A DNA stretch of 64,000 bases from positions 754,001 to 818,000 of the forward strand of contig NC_059563.1 in the NCBI RefSeq assembly GCF_905220415.1, read 5' to 3'. The translations under genes and the position numbers were made by a program. This document shows positions 1 to 10,967 of the stretch, piece after piece. How positions within the stretch are numbered: position 1 is the stretch's first letter; each line of letters opens with the position of its first letter. The DNA is from Colias croceus (Eukaryota > Arthropoda > Insecta > Lepidoptera > Pieridae). The notes beneath the pieces were generated by a model, which was given only the letters and a program-made list of their open reading frames with translations, had not been told where the DNA came from and searched no databases.

Positions 1-132
1 GGCTATCGGCTATATTATATCCTCGATTAAATGGTCTATCTAACAGTGAAATAATTTTTCAAATCGGACCAGTAGTTCCCGAGATTAGCGCGTTCAAACA
101 AACAAACTCTTCAGCTTTATAATATTAGTATA
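1..132 (-). mobile_element. Helitron H2, cut by the window start
   Basis: Reverse-oriented H2 fragment. Its 5' end (AGTATAGG on the plus strand) is intact; the 3' hairpin and CTAG lie outside the window. Confidence 0.75.
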
Positions 133-405
133 GGTTATAGAATATAGATATTTATTTAGATTAAATGCTCAATTAAACTCTAGATATGTAGGTTTACACG
201 GATCCACTTAGTTTCTATGTTACGACCTAAATATTTGCACCTGTCAAAGTGTAAACGAACCAATGATTTATAACATAAGTTGAAATGTTAATTTGCATGT
301 TGTATGTAAGTTATGTGAGTGGTCATTTTGCAAAGTGACTAGAAGTAAAAATATGAAATTGTGTTTTTATTTAAAGTAACCTATCTCATTCATTCGTTCT
401 TACTA

Positions 406-599
406 TCACTACATAGTATAAAACAAAGTCGCCTTCTCTGTCCCTATGTCCCTTAGTATGCTTAAATCTTTAAAACTACGCAACGGATTTTGATGCGGTT
501 TTTTTTAATAGATAGAGTGATTCAAGAGCAAGGTTTTTAGTAAGTATATAATTTATTAGGTTTTAGACAAAGCGGGCGAAGCCGCGGGCGGTAAGCTAG
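406..599 (+). mobile_element. Non-autonomous Helitron H3
   Basis: Starts TCACTACATAGTATAAAAC after an A, ends GGTAAGCTAG before T, with the hairpin GCGGGCGAAGCCGC just inside. No coding capacity. Confidence 0.85.
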
Positions 600-750
600 T
601 ACCTACTATTATAAAATCATTAAAAAAATCCTTACCGCCTATAGAGGTAGGTATTAAGTCAGAAATAGGCCTTTAAATGCGAGGCACTAGCTATCAAATA
701 AAAGAATCATCATCAAAATCGGTCCGTCGAAAGTACAGAGGTAAAAACCT

Positions 751-842
751 AAAAAAGAGTGTGTGTACTCCATGACGTGACAGTCTTGCCATGACGTGAC
801 CTTGAAATTTTACCCTCAACGCGCCAAATGTTGTTTCACTTC
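751..842. repeat. TIR-type interspersed repeat R1, internally deleted copy
   Basis: AAAAAAGAGTGTGTG followed by the internal ATGACGTGAC and CTCAACGCGCC motifs shared with copies at 14232, 25115, 38000 and 60653. The middle part is missing. Confidence 0.55.
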
Positions 843-1180
843 AAAAAATTCTGTTGAATTGAGAAAATCCTCTGTTTTTGAGGTCGAGTAAAATATAAAA
901 ATGCGATAGTTTCAAGGGAAATATGTTTTAAATTCATCAAATTACAATATCGAACGGATGTGAATGAAATCTCAGAATATTTGAATAACCTATTTGCAAT
1001 AATATGTAAAACTACTGCTCTAATTTTGATGATATTTCTTTGTGCTCAAGTTTATTCGGCAAGATACTTTTTCTTTTAAATGAATATAAAAGTTGTTCTG
1101 CCAAGACATAATATGAAAAATAAGTACATATATGTACAAATTACGACAGATTTTCAGACCATACATATTCCAGATCCATA

Positions 1181-1393
1181 TCCATACTTACATACTAATA
1201 TTATAAATGCGAAAGTAACTCTGTCTGTCTGTCTGTTACTCAATCACGCCTAAACTACTGAACCAATTTTCATGAAAGAACATAGGCTACTTTTTATCCC
1301 GGGAAAATGACGCAATCCCGGAAATCACACGGGAACGGGAACTATGCGTGTTTTTCTTTGACTGCGCGGGCGAAGCCGCGGGCGAAAACCTAG
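1181..1393 (+). mobile_element. Non-autonomous Helitron H1
   Basis: Starts TCCATAC, contains the ATAAATGCGAAAGTAAC and CTGAACCAATTTTCATG segments, and ends with the GCGGGCGAAGCCGC hairpin and CTAG. Confidence 0.85.
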
Positions 1394-1550
1394 TTTTTCA
1401 TAAAATAGGTCAAATCGTTTCGGAGGAATTACAACAAAATAGTTGAATCTTCATTTCTACTCATTTAAGTGTAATTTTGGCGTTACTTACTTACTAAGCT
1501 CCTCATTTAATTTATTATTGTACACAAGGCTTTTTAGTTATTATAATTTA

Positions 1551-1760
1551 CTAGATTTCCGCCCGCGGCTTCGTCCGCGTTTCAAAGGAAATCCCGTATG
1601 GTTCCCGTTCCCGTAGGATTTCCGGGATACAAATATGTTACCCTCTATATGTGTGCTAAATTTCATTGTAATCGGTTCAGTAGTATTTGAGTGAAAGAGT
1701 AACAAACACACACACATCCTTACAAACTTTCGCATTTACTTATACACAGATAGGATAGGA
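1551..1760 (-). mobile_element. Non-autonomous Helitron H1
   Basis: Reverse copy of the GAAAGTTTG subtype: CTAG at 1551-1554, hairpin CCGCGGCTTCGTCCGCG, 5' end GGATAGGA at 1760. Confidence 0.85.
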
Positions 1761-1765
1761 TTGAG

Positions 1766-1815
1766 AAGCGGGTTCGAATCCCGACTCAATCATCATTTCT
1801 TTTCTTTAAAAAAAG
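1766..1815 (+). repeat. tRNA-derived SINE remnant
   Basis: A T-arm-like GCGGGTTCGAATCCCG followed by a T-rich TTTCTTTTCTTTAAAAAAAG tail. The same B-box and tail arrangement recurs, inverted, near 30.65, 37.35 and 57.67 kb. Confidence 0.5.
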
Positions 1816-2244
1816 GTCTCAATGTATTTCTATTTTATATGATCCTGATTTTATCATAATATACAAGGCTTTTTCTACAATTTATATGTGTTGCAATGGA
1901 GAATGTATTGGTTCGTATCGTGCTAGGCGATTACTGCAGTCACGAATCTAACTGAATATTAATATACTAATTTTGTGTTACACTTTTCGTTATTACATGT
2001 AACTTGGTAGTTTAATGGTTCGAGGTTTGATGCTTGAACAAACATACATCTTTAGGTACATATATTAAAATCGTAGGAAAGTCGAAACTGTACATTGATT
2101 TTTTTAAATATTATTTACCTACTTGGGGCGTGATGTAATCTACTTACAATCGATATCGAAGCCAAAAATACAGTTTTAAAAACGTTTGTCTATCTGTCTG
2201 TATGTTCGGGCTTATTTTTCGGGCTAATTTTAAAAAGTATAGGT

Positions 2245-2354
2245 ACCTATAGGCTATAACTTGTATTATTTAATTCAAATTTTGCATCAACATATCATCA
2301 CGCTATGACCAATAGGAGCGGAGCAATGCGGGTAAACCCGCGGGGCACAGCTAG
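2245..2354 (+). mobile_element. Helitron 3' end, degraded H2-like
   Basis: CATCACGCTATGACCAATAG and the hairpin CGGGTAAACCCG, then CAGCTAG before T. The 5' part is lost. Confidence 0.6.
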
Positions 2355-2799
2355 TATTTAAGGAGGTATTTTATACAGGAGACTCAATTTAATCAAAATA
2401 TATAAAATATATATATATAATAAGTAACCTGGCAACTTGATAAAAAATAAAAAGACACACATAATAGATGAAACTTAGGTAAATAATTAAGTACTAGTGC
2501 GCAACGTTTTTCTTATCATTTTTTAAAATATAAAGTTTACCAATATTGGTGCTTATTAAAACTATTTCACATAAATCGCTGATTAGATCTTGATGAAATT
2601 TTAGCCTTAAGATAGATTCTAGTCTCGATTAGAGCAACTTGTCTTATCAAAGTGATAAGTTAACGCCCAGAATTTCATCAATATTTTTAACTACATAAAT
2701 TGATTATGAAATCACAATTTGTAATAACATTTAAAAATATAGGCCTTTTTTAAGTTGTATTTGCCTTTCTAGAAAATTATGATTAGGTTACCCTTTACC
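2355..2799. other. No gene seen
   Basis: AT-rich sequence with a short (AT)n run near 2400. I see no coding exon and no repeat that I can name. Confidence 0.5.
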
Positions 2800-3080
2800 C
2801 TACTAAGTAATATGTATTATTTATGCGAAAGTTTTTGATGAATGTTTGTTACTCTTTCACGCATAAATACTACTGTAACCGATTACAATCACAGAACTAC
2901 AATCTCGATATAGTTCTGTGATTACAATGAAATTTGGTATGTAGGTAACTGAAGCCCCAGAATAAAACATAGGCTTTTTATCCCAAAAATACCACAGGAA
3001 GTCAGGAACGGAAACTACGCGGGTTTTTCTTTGAAAACTAGATCACTAGATTGCAGGCGCAAAGCCGCGGTCGGAAATCT
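2800..3080 (+). mobile_element. Degraded Helitron H1 carrying a small hairpin insertion
   Basis: Body matches H1 (TGCGAAAGTTT, ACCGATTACAAT, GAAATTTGGTATG, a GGCGCAAAGCCGC hairpin) but both termini are decayed. A 31-nt hairpin at 2891-2921, flanked by a repeated GATTACAAT, interrupts it. Confidence 0.6.
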
Positions 3081-3434
3081 CGAAAGAAAAATAAATAAAT
3101 AGACTACGTACTATCACAAATTCTATATTTTATTAAGATGTCTTTCAAAATTAACGAAATACCTATTATATTTCGATTTCGTAAGTATACCTATTATCGT
3201 TTATTCATAATAAATTACTTGTATAAATTGAATGCTAAAAGCTTAATATCTAAAATCTAGACAGCTTAGGGCTCTTATACTTGAGAGAATACACTAAATC
3301 AATTTATAAATGATTATTATATCATATTTGCAATGTACTTAAGTTTGAGTTTCTTATGATTGACGACCATCAAAAGCATGTTTCATATGCCATTTTTGCA
3401 TTTTGCCAATGTCACACAAAATAAATGAAACTTA

Positions 3435-3606
3435 GGGCTGATTTTTTCAATCCTTCGTTAAAACTTATTCATCGAATAACGTATTAAACTACCATTTGAA
3501 AAATGTATTGTAAATTGTAATTGTCCGTATTTGACAGTTAAAAAAAAGTTTACAGGTGACATTTGTAATACTTTATTGGACGGATTTTTAACCAAGGATT
3601 GAAAAA
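3435..3606. mobile_element. MITE, GGGCTGATTTTTCAATCCTT family
   Basis: Terminal inverted repeats GGGCTGATTTTTTCAATCCT and AACCAAGGATTGAAAAATTA; internal ATACTTTATTGGACGGAT. A related, better-preserved copy lies at 46928-47100. Confidence 0.65.
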
Positions 3607-4042
3607 TTAAATCATAATAGTTAAATCAATACTCCATCTTAATTATATAACTTGTCCAATCAATCATCGTATTACATAAAACACATTACTAATTAATATT
3701 TAATACGAAATCAATGGCAAAAAACTTAACTTTTAAACTATAAAGGTTGTTACACACCATCCATATGTAATAAAATTATAATATTCTTTATAGTACCTAC
3801 TTAAAATTAAAGCTGAAAAATGTATCAAGCAAAAAATAAACAAGTACCTAATATTTTTTTTTTGTATTTTTTATATACGTATGAATATTTTATGTACGCA
3901 ACTGCAATTGCCTTATTTGAAGAAAAGCAGTTTAAAAAGGTATTATAAAAAAAATGAATTTGTTAATTTAAAATCTGAACACCCGTTGACATAGCAATAC
4001 ATAGGTAAAAAGGCCAAAACTTGTCTTGATTAGTCAAAATAA

Positions 4043-4235
4043 TCTATATTATATTACAAAGCTGAAAAGTTTGTTTGTTTGAACGCGCTAATCTTAAGAA
4101 CTACTGGTCCGATTTGAAAAATTATTTCAGTTTTATATAGCCCATTTATCGAGGAAGGCTTTAGGCTATATTATATCATCACGCTAAGACCAACAGAAGT
4201 GGAGCCACGCGGGTGAAACCGCGGAGCGTAACTAG
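4043..4235 (+). mobile_element. Non-autonomous Helitron H2
   Basis: TCTATATTATATTACAAAGC at the 5' end; GCGGGTGAAACCGC hairpin and CTAG at the 3' end. Confidence 0.8.
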
Positions 4236-4489
4236 TTTAATTATATGGATAATCGACGAGCACCTTAACTCATACTCAAAACCTGACTAAGCTGTCGAAT
4301 CGTGCGCATCGAAATTAGGATCACTGTCGTGATTGGTCCAAATTATAACAATACTTAATTAAGTTATAAGTTACTATTAAGTATTGCAATCAATAATTGA
4401 CGAAACGATGCTATTCAAAGTATGTTTTCAAAGTCATAAAATGTTTTTGTTTTGTGAATCTTTTACTACACAAACTCAAACTTTTTTTT

Positions 4490-4612
4490 TATTTAATAAG
4501 ACTTCTTTAAGAAGCACTTTCGAATGGTCGTTACATATTTTTAACAATTACCATCGATTAGGAAGCAGTATCTATGGAGAAGAAACAGCAAGAAACTCCA
4601 TAGGTTCTATAC
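4490..4612 (+). repeat. Interspersed repeat, probable retroelement 3' region
   Basis: AGACTTCTTTAAGAAGC and GTCGTTACATATTTTTAAC recur at 48379-48425. The AACAGCAAGAAACTCCATAG tail is typical of lepidopteran retroelement 3' ends as I remember them. Class not resolved. Confidence 0.35.
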
Positions 4613-4639
4613 AAATTTTTTTTTATATTTATTTTAAGT

Positions 4640-5110
4640 TATTTCCACAACTTAAATAATTCTATCTGCTATGAAAATTATATGTTATATACAGTTTAAA
4701 TGTTTATTTGTGTGTATTTACAAAACTAATGTTTAACTATACTACTACTAACTACTAACTCCATCGTAAGTAGGTATATTCAACATTCATAATGTACAAA
4801 ACAAACTGTTAACAGTGTGTTTCATACCTTACTTCCAAACTAAAGGTTATTTTTATTCACGCTACTACACTAGTATTAAATATATGAAGTAGGTAATTGT
4901 TCTTTTCACTATTAAATTAAATATTTTGTAATTTTATTTATTTAAAATCTCTTCAGCTTATAACTTAAAAACATGATCGATACATATCGACGAAGCTTAC
5001 AAGAGATTGGCAAACCGATACGTGTTTAGAAATTATACTAGTAATCTACATTTTAGAAGCTAGGTAACTAAATAATTTAGTATTTTATACGAGTTGTAGA
5101 ATGTAGATAC
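4640..5110. other. No gene seen
   Basis: AT-rich spacer. No exon with flanking splice signals and no named repeat. Confidence 0.5.
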
Positions 5111-5112
5111 CT

Positions 5113-5257
5113 ATTACAGATGTATTTTTTGTTTTAAAATAAAATTGGTAATTATGTGAAAATTTTTTCATATATGTATATATATATATAATATAATATA
5201 TGAAAATTTTTCACATCATTACCAATTTTATTTTAAAACAAAAAATACATCTGTAAT
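5113..5257. mobile_element. AT-rich foldback element (inverted repeat of about 62 bp)
   Basis: Left arm 5113-5174 and right arm 5196-5257 are near-perfect reverse complements (ATTACAGATGTATTTTTTGT against ACAAAAAATACATCTGTAAT) around a 21-nt (TA)-rich loop. A compact hairpin MITE is the simplest reading. Confidence 0.7.
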
Positions 5258-5660
5258 ATCTATTAGTAGGTAATCAATCTACAAAATATAGTTTACTACT
5301 TTTTTTAACAAAGAAAACAGAATAACACGCCTTTTATGATTTTAATTTTATTAGATCATGTTAACATATTATACATCAAATTTTTGAGAAAATCTCATAT
5401 TCTTTTTTCTTAGCATTATTTAAACATTCACAGACATTATATTATTAGTATATAAGTATATATGTATAAATGAAACATGTGTACTAATAAAAGAACTCCG
5501 TATTACTTTTAATGAAACTAATTTAACACAAAATCTACTTTCATGGCTTATACCTACATTCTAACTGCTCCCGTGCGAAACCGAGCCGTGTAGCTAGTTT
5601 AAAATACATAACAAAATTTGCAAATCATTCATCAAATTGAATTAATATTAGCTTGTAATA

Positions 5661-5898
5661 AAAACCGGCCAAGTGCGAGTCGGACTCGCGCACGAAGGGT
5701 TCCGTACTATGCGGATAATTTTTCTTTTTTTCAATTTTTAGTATTTGTTATTATAGCAGCAACGGAAATACATCATTTGTGAAAATTTAAGCTTTCTAGC
5801 TATCACGGTTTAAGAGATAAATGCTTGAGGCAGACAGACAGACAACGAAGTCTCAGTAATATTGTCCCGTTCTACCCTTTCGGTACGGAACCCTAATA
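5661..5898 (+). repeat. Lepidopteran interspersed repeat, AACCGGCCAAGTGCGAGTCG type
   Basis: Begins AAAACCGGCCAAGTGCGAG and ends TACGGAACCCTAA, with GCTATCACGGTT and AGACAGACAGAC inside. I recognise it as a very common lepidopteran repeat, probably a non-LTR element tail or SINE. A diverged inverted relative lies near 45.6-45.84 kb. Confidence 0.65.
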
Positions 5899-6207
5899 AG
5901 AATTATTTTTACGCAATACCGTATCGATATATTTCTAAGAACAACCGTACATAGCATCGGTATTTTTATGGCGACCTTGCTCCGAATTTATCGATGGATT
6001 GTCATATCGATAAACTAGTGATGTTCTTGCCTTTTACGGTGGAACCTAAATAGTGATGAGTAGGTACCTATATGACTTATGAGTTATGTGTTTAAAATTT
6101 AAATAAATATGATATTATCTAAATTAAACATGAAATTTAAAAAGTCGTCTTGTATTGTTTGTGGTTTAGCGAAATTTATGAAATTTTGTACGTGTTTTTA
6201 GTAGATA

Positions 6208-6377
6208 CTAGCGGTCCGCCCCGGCTTCGCCCGTGGTACATTTTTACGTTTTCTCTCCATAAGACCCATCCTCGTACTTCAAGAAATGTAATAAAAAAAG
6301 AATTAACGAAATCGGTTCAGTTTTTCTCGAGTTATGCGCTTACCAACACATTTTGCGATTCATTTTTATATTATAGA
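6208..6377 (-). mobile_element. Non-autonomous Helitron H4
   Basis: CTAGCGGTCCGCCCCGGCTT at the 3' end in reverse; 5' end ATTTTTATATTATAGA. Directly abuts the next Helitron. Confidence 0.85.
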
Positions 6378-6705
6378 CTAGCTTCCGCCCGCGACTCCGT
6401 CCGCGCGGATGTCGGTCTTCGCGTGGATGGTTTATTTCTTCATTTTGAGTAACTCTGACAATGTTATCTTATAAATATACATATATTGGACCCAAATACG
6501 GCTAGGCCTATAATAATACGCAACGTGTGTTCGCGGTACCTACTACAGAACAACGTCTATGGATAACTGAAAAATTGAGATTAATTTTTTTCTACGTATT
6601 TTTCCAGGATAAAAAGTATCCTATTTTACGCCCAGGATAATAAGGTATAATTATACCAAGTTTCATCGAAATCGAACCGGTAGTTTTCATGTGATGTCTT
6701 CACAT

Positions 6706-6742
<37 letters not shown>

Positions 6743-6861
6743 AATTTTTTTAATCACATATTTGGGTTTGGTATCGATCCAGTAACACCCCCTGCTAGTT
6801 ATTTTTTCAATATTTTCAATGTACAGAATTGACCCTTCTACAGATTTATTATATGTATAGA
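6378..6861 (-). mobile_element. Non-autonomous Helitron H5, long copy
   Basis: CTAGCTTCCGCCCGCGACTC at the 3' end, a (GACA)n run near 6708-6740, 5' end ATATGTATAGA. Longer than the copies at 12013 and 42727. Confidence 0.8.
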
Positions 6862-7541
6862 TAGATTATTATGAAACTTTCTTCCCCTATTTCAACGTAT
6901 TAGGGGTATGACAAAAATGTAGTTAAACATGCGCCTCTAGGTAACAATTTTCATTTCAAAAATTATCCAAATCGGTATAGTGGTTTAGTCGTAAAAGCAT
7001 TATATTTTCGTATTTATAAAATTAATATGATAAATTTCAAGCAATAAGTTTTAATAGAATAGTATTTAAAATTTAAATATATCAAATGAATAACAACCAA
7101 ATTAAATACTTCACTAAAATTATATTCGTATCAAACTATTGAATTGGCACAATTAAATTAGGTATATTTTGCGTAACATTGGATAATCAATCGTGATGTG
7201 CTGAGTAATTGGACCGAATTCAATCGAGTTTATTATTATAGTAATATGTACTTGATAAATAATAGGGTTATAATAAGCTGTTACACTTTGTAAATTGGGC
7301 CAAAGTTTTTGAGGTTTGTAATTTTTGGCAATATTTGGGTCGGTTTTTTTAATAAACATTATTCTTCACATAATTAGGTTTTATAAAGTTTTCGACACAA
7401 ACTTACTACTAACCACTAACTTACTTACTACTTAACTACTTAAGAGTTTTTAAATCTAAATGTAGCTAACATATATTCTGATTTCTAGAAGTTTAAAATA
7501 CCTACAATTTGTGTGCAATTATGTCTAAACTTCTATCTGTA

Positions 7542-7768
7542 CTAGCTTTCCGTCCGCGGCTTCGCCTTCGTTTTCAAAGAAACCCCGCATACTTCCCTTT
7601 CCCGTGGGATTTCCGGGATAAAACCTATCCTATGTGTTAATCCAAGTTACCCTCTATATGTGTGCTTATTTCATTGTAATCGATTCTATAGTATTTGCGT
7701 GAAAGAGTAACAAACATTCATACACACATACGTCCATTCTCACAAACTTTCGCATTTATAATATTAAA
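7542..7768 (-). mobile_element. Helitron H1
   Basis: CTAG at 7542, CCGCGGCTTCGCC hairpin arm, TTTCGCATTTATAATATTA at the 5' side. The last 5' bases are eroded. Confidence 0.75.
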
Positions 7769-8015
7769 ATTATTAATATGAAGGATAATAATTAATAAGT
7801 AGAAGAGGATAAAATTAAAACATATTTGTAATAGACATTTAAGTAAGTACATATAGATTAATCCCATTTTCCTTATTATTGCAAAGCTCTCCTTTTTTTG
7901 AAACGTAGACCTATTTAGTAATAGACAAGTGACATACCAAATTAAATAGTTTGACTTACATAGATATACCTATAGAGTATAGACCATAATAATATGTATC
8001 TAATATACAATGTAA

Positions 8016-8240
8016 TCCATACTAATATTGTAAATGCGAAAGTAACTCTGTCTGTTTGTCTGTTACTCAATCACGCCTAAACTACTGAACCAATTTTCAT
8101 GAAATTTGGTATGGAGATATTTTGATACCCAAGAAAGGACATAGGCTACTTTTTATCCCGGGAAAATGTCACAATCCCGGAAATCCCACTATGCGGGTTT
8201 TTCTTTGACTGCACGGGCGAAGCCGCGGGCGGAAACCTAG
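8016..8240 (+). mobile_element. Non-autonomous Helitron H1
   Basis: TCCATACTAATATTGTAAAT through the GGGCGAAGCCGCGGGCGG hairpin to CTAG at 8237-8240. Confidence 0.88.
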
Positions 8241-8450
8241 TATAATACATATAAGAATCGCTTCATGTTTCTCCATAAGTATGATTTAGGGAATAAAGAT
8301 ATATATTTAAGTAAATTAATAACAATAACATCTCCCTTTCATGGCACCCTTCCAAGTTAGTACTTATAGTATACATATCAATACGAATATTAAAAAAACA
8401 CGCTTTTTATAGAAAACTGAACTAAAAAATAGAAAATTTTATCAAATTAG

Positions 8451-8588
8451 TGTATTGTCATCGGTCCTCAACAAATCTACAAAGTTTGAACGAAATCTGG
8501 CCGTTTAAAGTGGGATAAAATCGCGCCCAAAGAAGTCGGTTACAAACATACAAACATACAGGTGAAGCTAATATAAAGCGTGTAAAAA
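8451..8588 (+). repeat. Interspersed repeat with CTACAAAGTTTGAACGAAAT core
   Basis: Contains GTTTAAAGTGGGATAAAATC and ATACAGGTGAAGCTAATA. A decayed inverted copy lies at about 13805-13925. Widespread in Lepidoptera as I recall; class not resolved. Confidence 0.45.
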
Positions 8589-8869
8589 GTTGAAGAGTTT
8601 GTTTGTATGAACTCGCTAATCTCAGGAAGCACGGGTCTGATTTGAAAAATTTGTACGTGTGTACTACATAGGATAAAGAAGTCGCTTCCCGCGTCTATCT
8701 GAATGTATGTATGCTAAGGTCTTTAAAACAACACAACGGATTTTTGATACAGTTTATTTTAATAGCTCACTCTATCTATTGAAAAGATGATTAAAAAAAA
8801 CAGCATCAAAATCCATTGCGTAGTATTAAAGATTTACTTAAGCATACATAGAGACTTAGGGATAGAGAA
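8589..8869. mobile_element. Helitron debris (H2 and back-to-back H3 fragments)
   Basis: An H2 5' piece (GAAGAGTTTGTTTG), an H3 5' half on the plus strand (ACTACATAGGATAAAG..CAACGG) and an inverted H3 half (CCATTGCGTAG..CATACATAGAG) follow one another. Confidence 0.55.
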
Positions 8870-9099
8870 AGCTTTCCGCCCGCGGCTTCGCCCGCGTTTT
8901 CAAAGAAAAACCCGCATAGTTCCCGTTCCCGTGGGATTTTCGGGATAAAACCTATCCTATGTGTTAATCCAAGTTACCCTCTATATGTGTGCTTATTATT
9001 TCCCTGTAATCGGTTCAATAGTATTTGTGTGAAAGAGTAACAAACACACACACACAGATCGTCACAAACTTTCGCATTTATAATATTAGTAGGATAGGA
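8870..9099 (-). mobile_element. Non-autonomous Helitron H1 with mutated CTAG
   Basis: The 3' terminus reads AAGCTTTCC instead of CTAG-CTTTCC, followed by CCGCGGCTTCGCCCGCG; the 5' end AGTAGGATAGGA is intact. Confidence 0.75.
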
Positions 9100-9490
9100 T
9101 GTAGTAGTTAGGTTTTAGACAAAGAGGGTAAAACCGCAGGGCAAATCTATGGTAAATAAGCAAGGTCAAATGCATCCAAAGCTGTCGGAATGCCAAATGA
9201 TTGATTCCGGTGCAAATGATACGGTTTTGTAACTCGCCGGCCAAATCGATATTTGCATATTGCAACTCCTTTCCCTTTATGTTATTTATATGGATAAATG
9301 TATCGTTTAACTGTGTTCTAGCTTTTCTTGTCAATTCGCAGTATAAGCGACTTTTCAAATTGGTAGTACATTAAGAAATGACTATACATAAGCAGCATAA
9401 CTTGTAAAAGTGCAAAGCTCCAAGCACCACAAAAGCTTTAAGTTTTAAATTTGTCTTTTTTTTCCAAAGCTTCCTTCTAATACCTATGCA

Positions 9491-9585
9491 ATTGGCCAGC
9501 GTGGTGGATTATGGCCTGTACCCTCATAGGCCCGTGTCCCAGCAGTGGGAACCCGGAACGTATATGAGCTGATGATGACGATGAA
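9491..9585 (+). repeat. LINE 3' tail (CCAGCGTGGTGG type)
   Basis: GGCCAGCGTGGTGGATTATG, CCCGTGTCCCAGCAGTGGGA and a terminal (GATGAT)n-like run. This matches the 3' UTR seen at the end of many lepidopteran non-LTR retrotransposons. No reverse transcriptase remains here. Confidence 0.6.
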
Positions 9586-9599
9586 GTTATCTTATGTGT

Positions 9600-10620
9600 T
9601 CTAAATCCGGCAAGGGGAACCGTGTTATCCTTATTTCCCAAAACGCGAGCAAATAAAAATATGTTATGTATAGATTTAAGAGCTTTTTTTTCTACAAAAG
9701 TTCAAAGAGAACGAAAGATTAGATTTTATTTTATGTTTGTTCTTTTATTATGTCGTATCAAAAATTACTGAATCGATTTTACCATTAAAATATCGAGAAA
9801 CATAGGGCTTACAGCTAGTAATTTATATACCTAACAAAAAAAGTTATCTTGAAAGTTTAAATTACGAACAAAACCACGCATAAAAAGCTAGTCATTAATA
9901 AAGCCATAAACCAATAAAACTGACTAATAAACAAATTAAAATAATCTACAAACATATTTTATACAAATAAATCGCACTTGCTCAACACTGATAAATCAAT
10001 TAAAGCAGCGAGCGCCGCGGGCGATCACTAGTCATAATAAATTGCATGTTGGTCAGAAACTTGTGGAGCACGCTTCGCCGTTTTGGGCTTTTGCGATTGT
10101 AAAGTATTGTGGTGGAAGGCACTCTACTTTTTATATTATTTAAATTGTTATTTAAATTTCATTAAAGCCGCTATATTAACATGTTGTATACGTACATATA
10201 TTATGACATTGAAAATGCTTCTTAAAACTGTACTTTCAAAATGTAATCAAATAATTTTTAAGGATAAATTGAATAGATATTTTTATCAGAGAATGAAATC
10301 TAACATGCTATAGGTATTAATTTCATATTTTACATAAATTACACATAATTATTAAAAGTTAATGAATGTAATATGGCAGACTCTACAATACAAAAATAAT
10401 ATATTCTGATGCACATTCATTTTCTAGTGTTTAAATACCTATGTCTTAAATTAATGTTCACAGTTCATTTACATAAACTCTAAGTTATAATAAAATATTC
10501 AAATAAAATTACTCATCAGTCCCAACCATAAAAATCGCGGCATAAAAATGCAATATTTATAAATTATAATACATTAATAGTTTAAAGGCAATGTAAAAAT
10601 GCAATATCTATACTACATTT
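9600..10620. other. No gene seen
   Basis: AT-rich spacer with one decayed Helitron 3' end (CGCCGCGGGCGATCACTAG, about 10010-10031). No exon recognised. Confidence 0.5.
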
Positions 10621-10629
10621 ATGGTTTTA

Positions 10630-10851
10630 CTAGCTTTCCACCCGCGGCTTCGCCTGCGTTTTCAAAGAAAACCCCGCATAGTTCCCGTTCTCTTGGAATT
10701 TCCGGGATAAAACCTATCCTATGTGTTTATCCAAGTTACCCTCTACATGTCTGTTAAATTTCATTGTAATCGGTTCAGTAGTTTTTTCGTGAAAGACATA
10801 CACATACATCCATCCTCACAAACTTTCGCATTTATACTAATATTATATGGA
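10630..10851 (-). mobile_element. Non-autonomous Helitron H1 upstream of the resilin-like promoter
   Basis: CTAG at 10630-10633, GGCTTCGCC hairpin, 5' end ATATTATATGGA at 10851. It ends 88 bases before the TATA box, so it is part of the proximal promoter region. Confidence 0.85.
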
Positions 10852-10939
10852 TATGATTAAAATTATTTCAAGTAGAGCATTCTCCACTCAATATATATCA
10901 GGAGATGCGCTCACGCACGCCTAACGAGTTAAGATTTAG

Positions 10940-10946
10940 TATATAA
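10940..10946 (+). promoter_or_regulatory. TATA box of the pro-resilin-like gene
   Basis: TATATAA lies about 28 bases upstream of an initiator-like ATCATT at about 10968 and before the 5' UTR exon that ends AAAG/GTAATA at 11018/11019. No other TATA with this spacing lies closer to the coding start. Confidence 0.6.
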
Positions 10947-10967
10947 GTCTCCGAATGGTATCGGATC

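Noticed and set aside
2200..2354. CRISPR-like or bacterial features
   Set aside because: Repeats here and elsewhere are dispersed transposons in a eukaryotic genome; no regularly spaced array exists.
6150..6452. 100-codon open frame
   Set aside because: It runs across two adjacent Helitrons; the same peptide (SGPPRLRPWY) appears wherever H4 is inserted.
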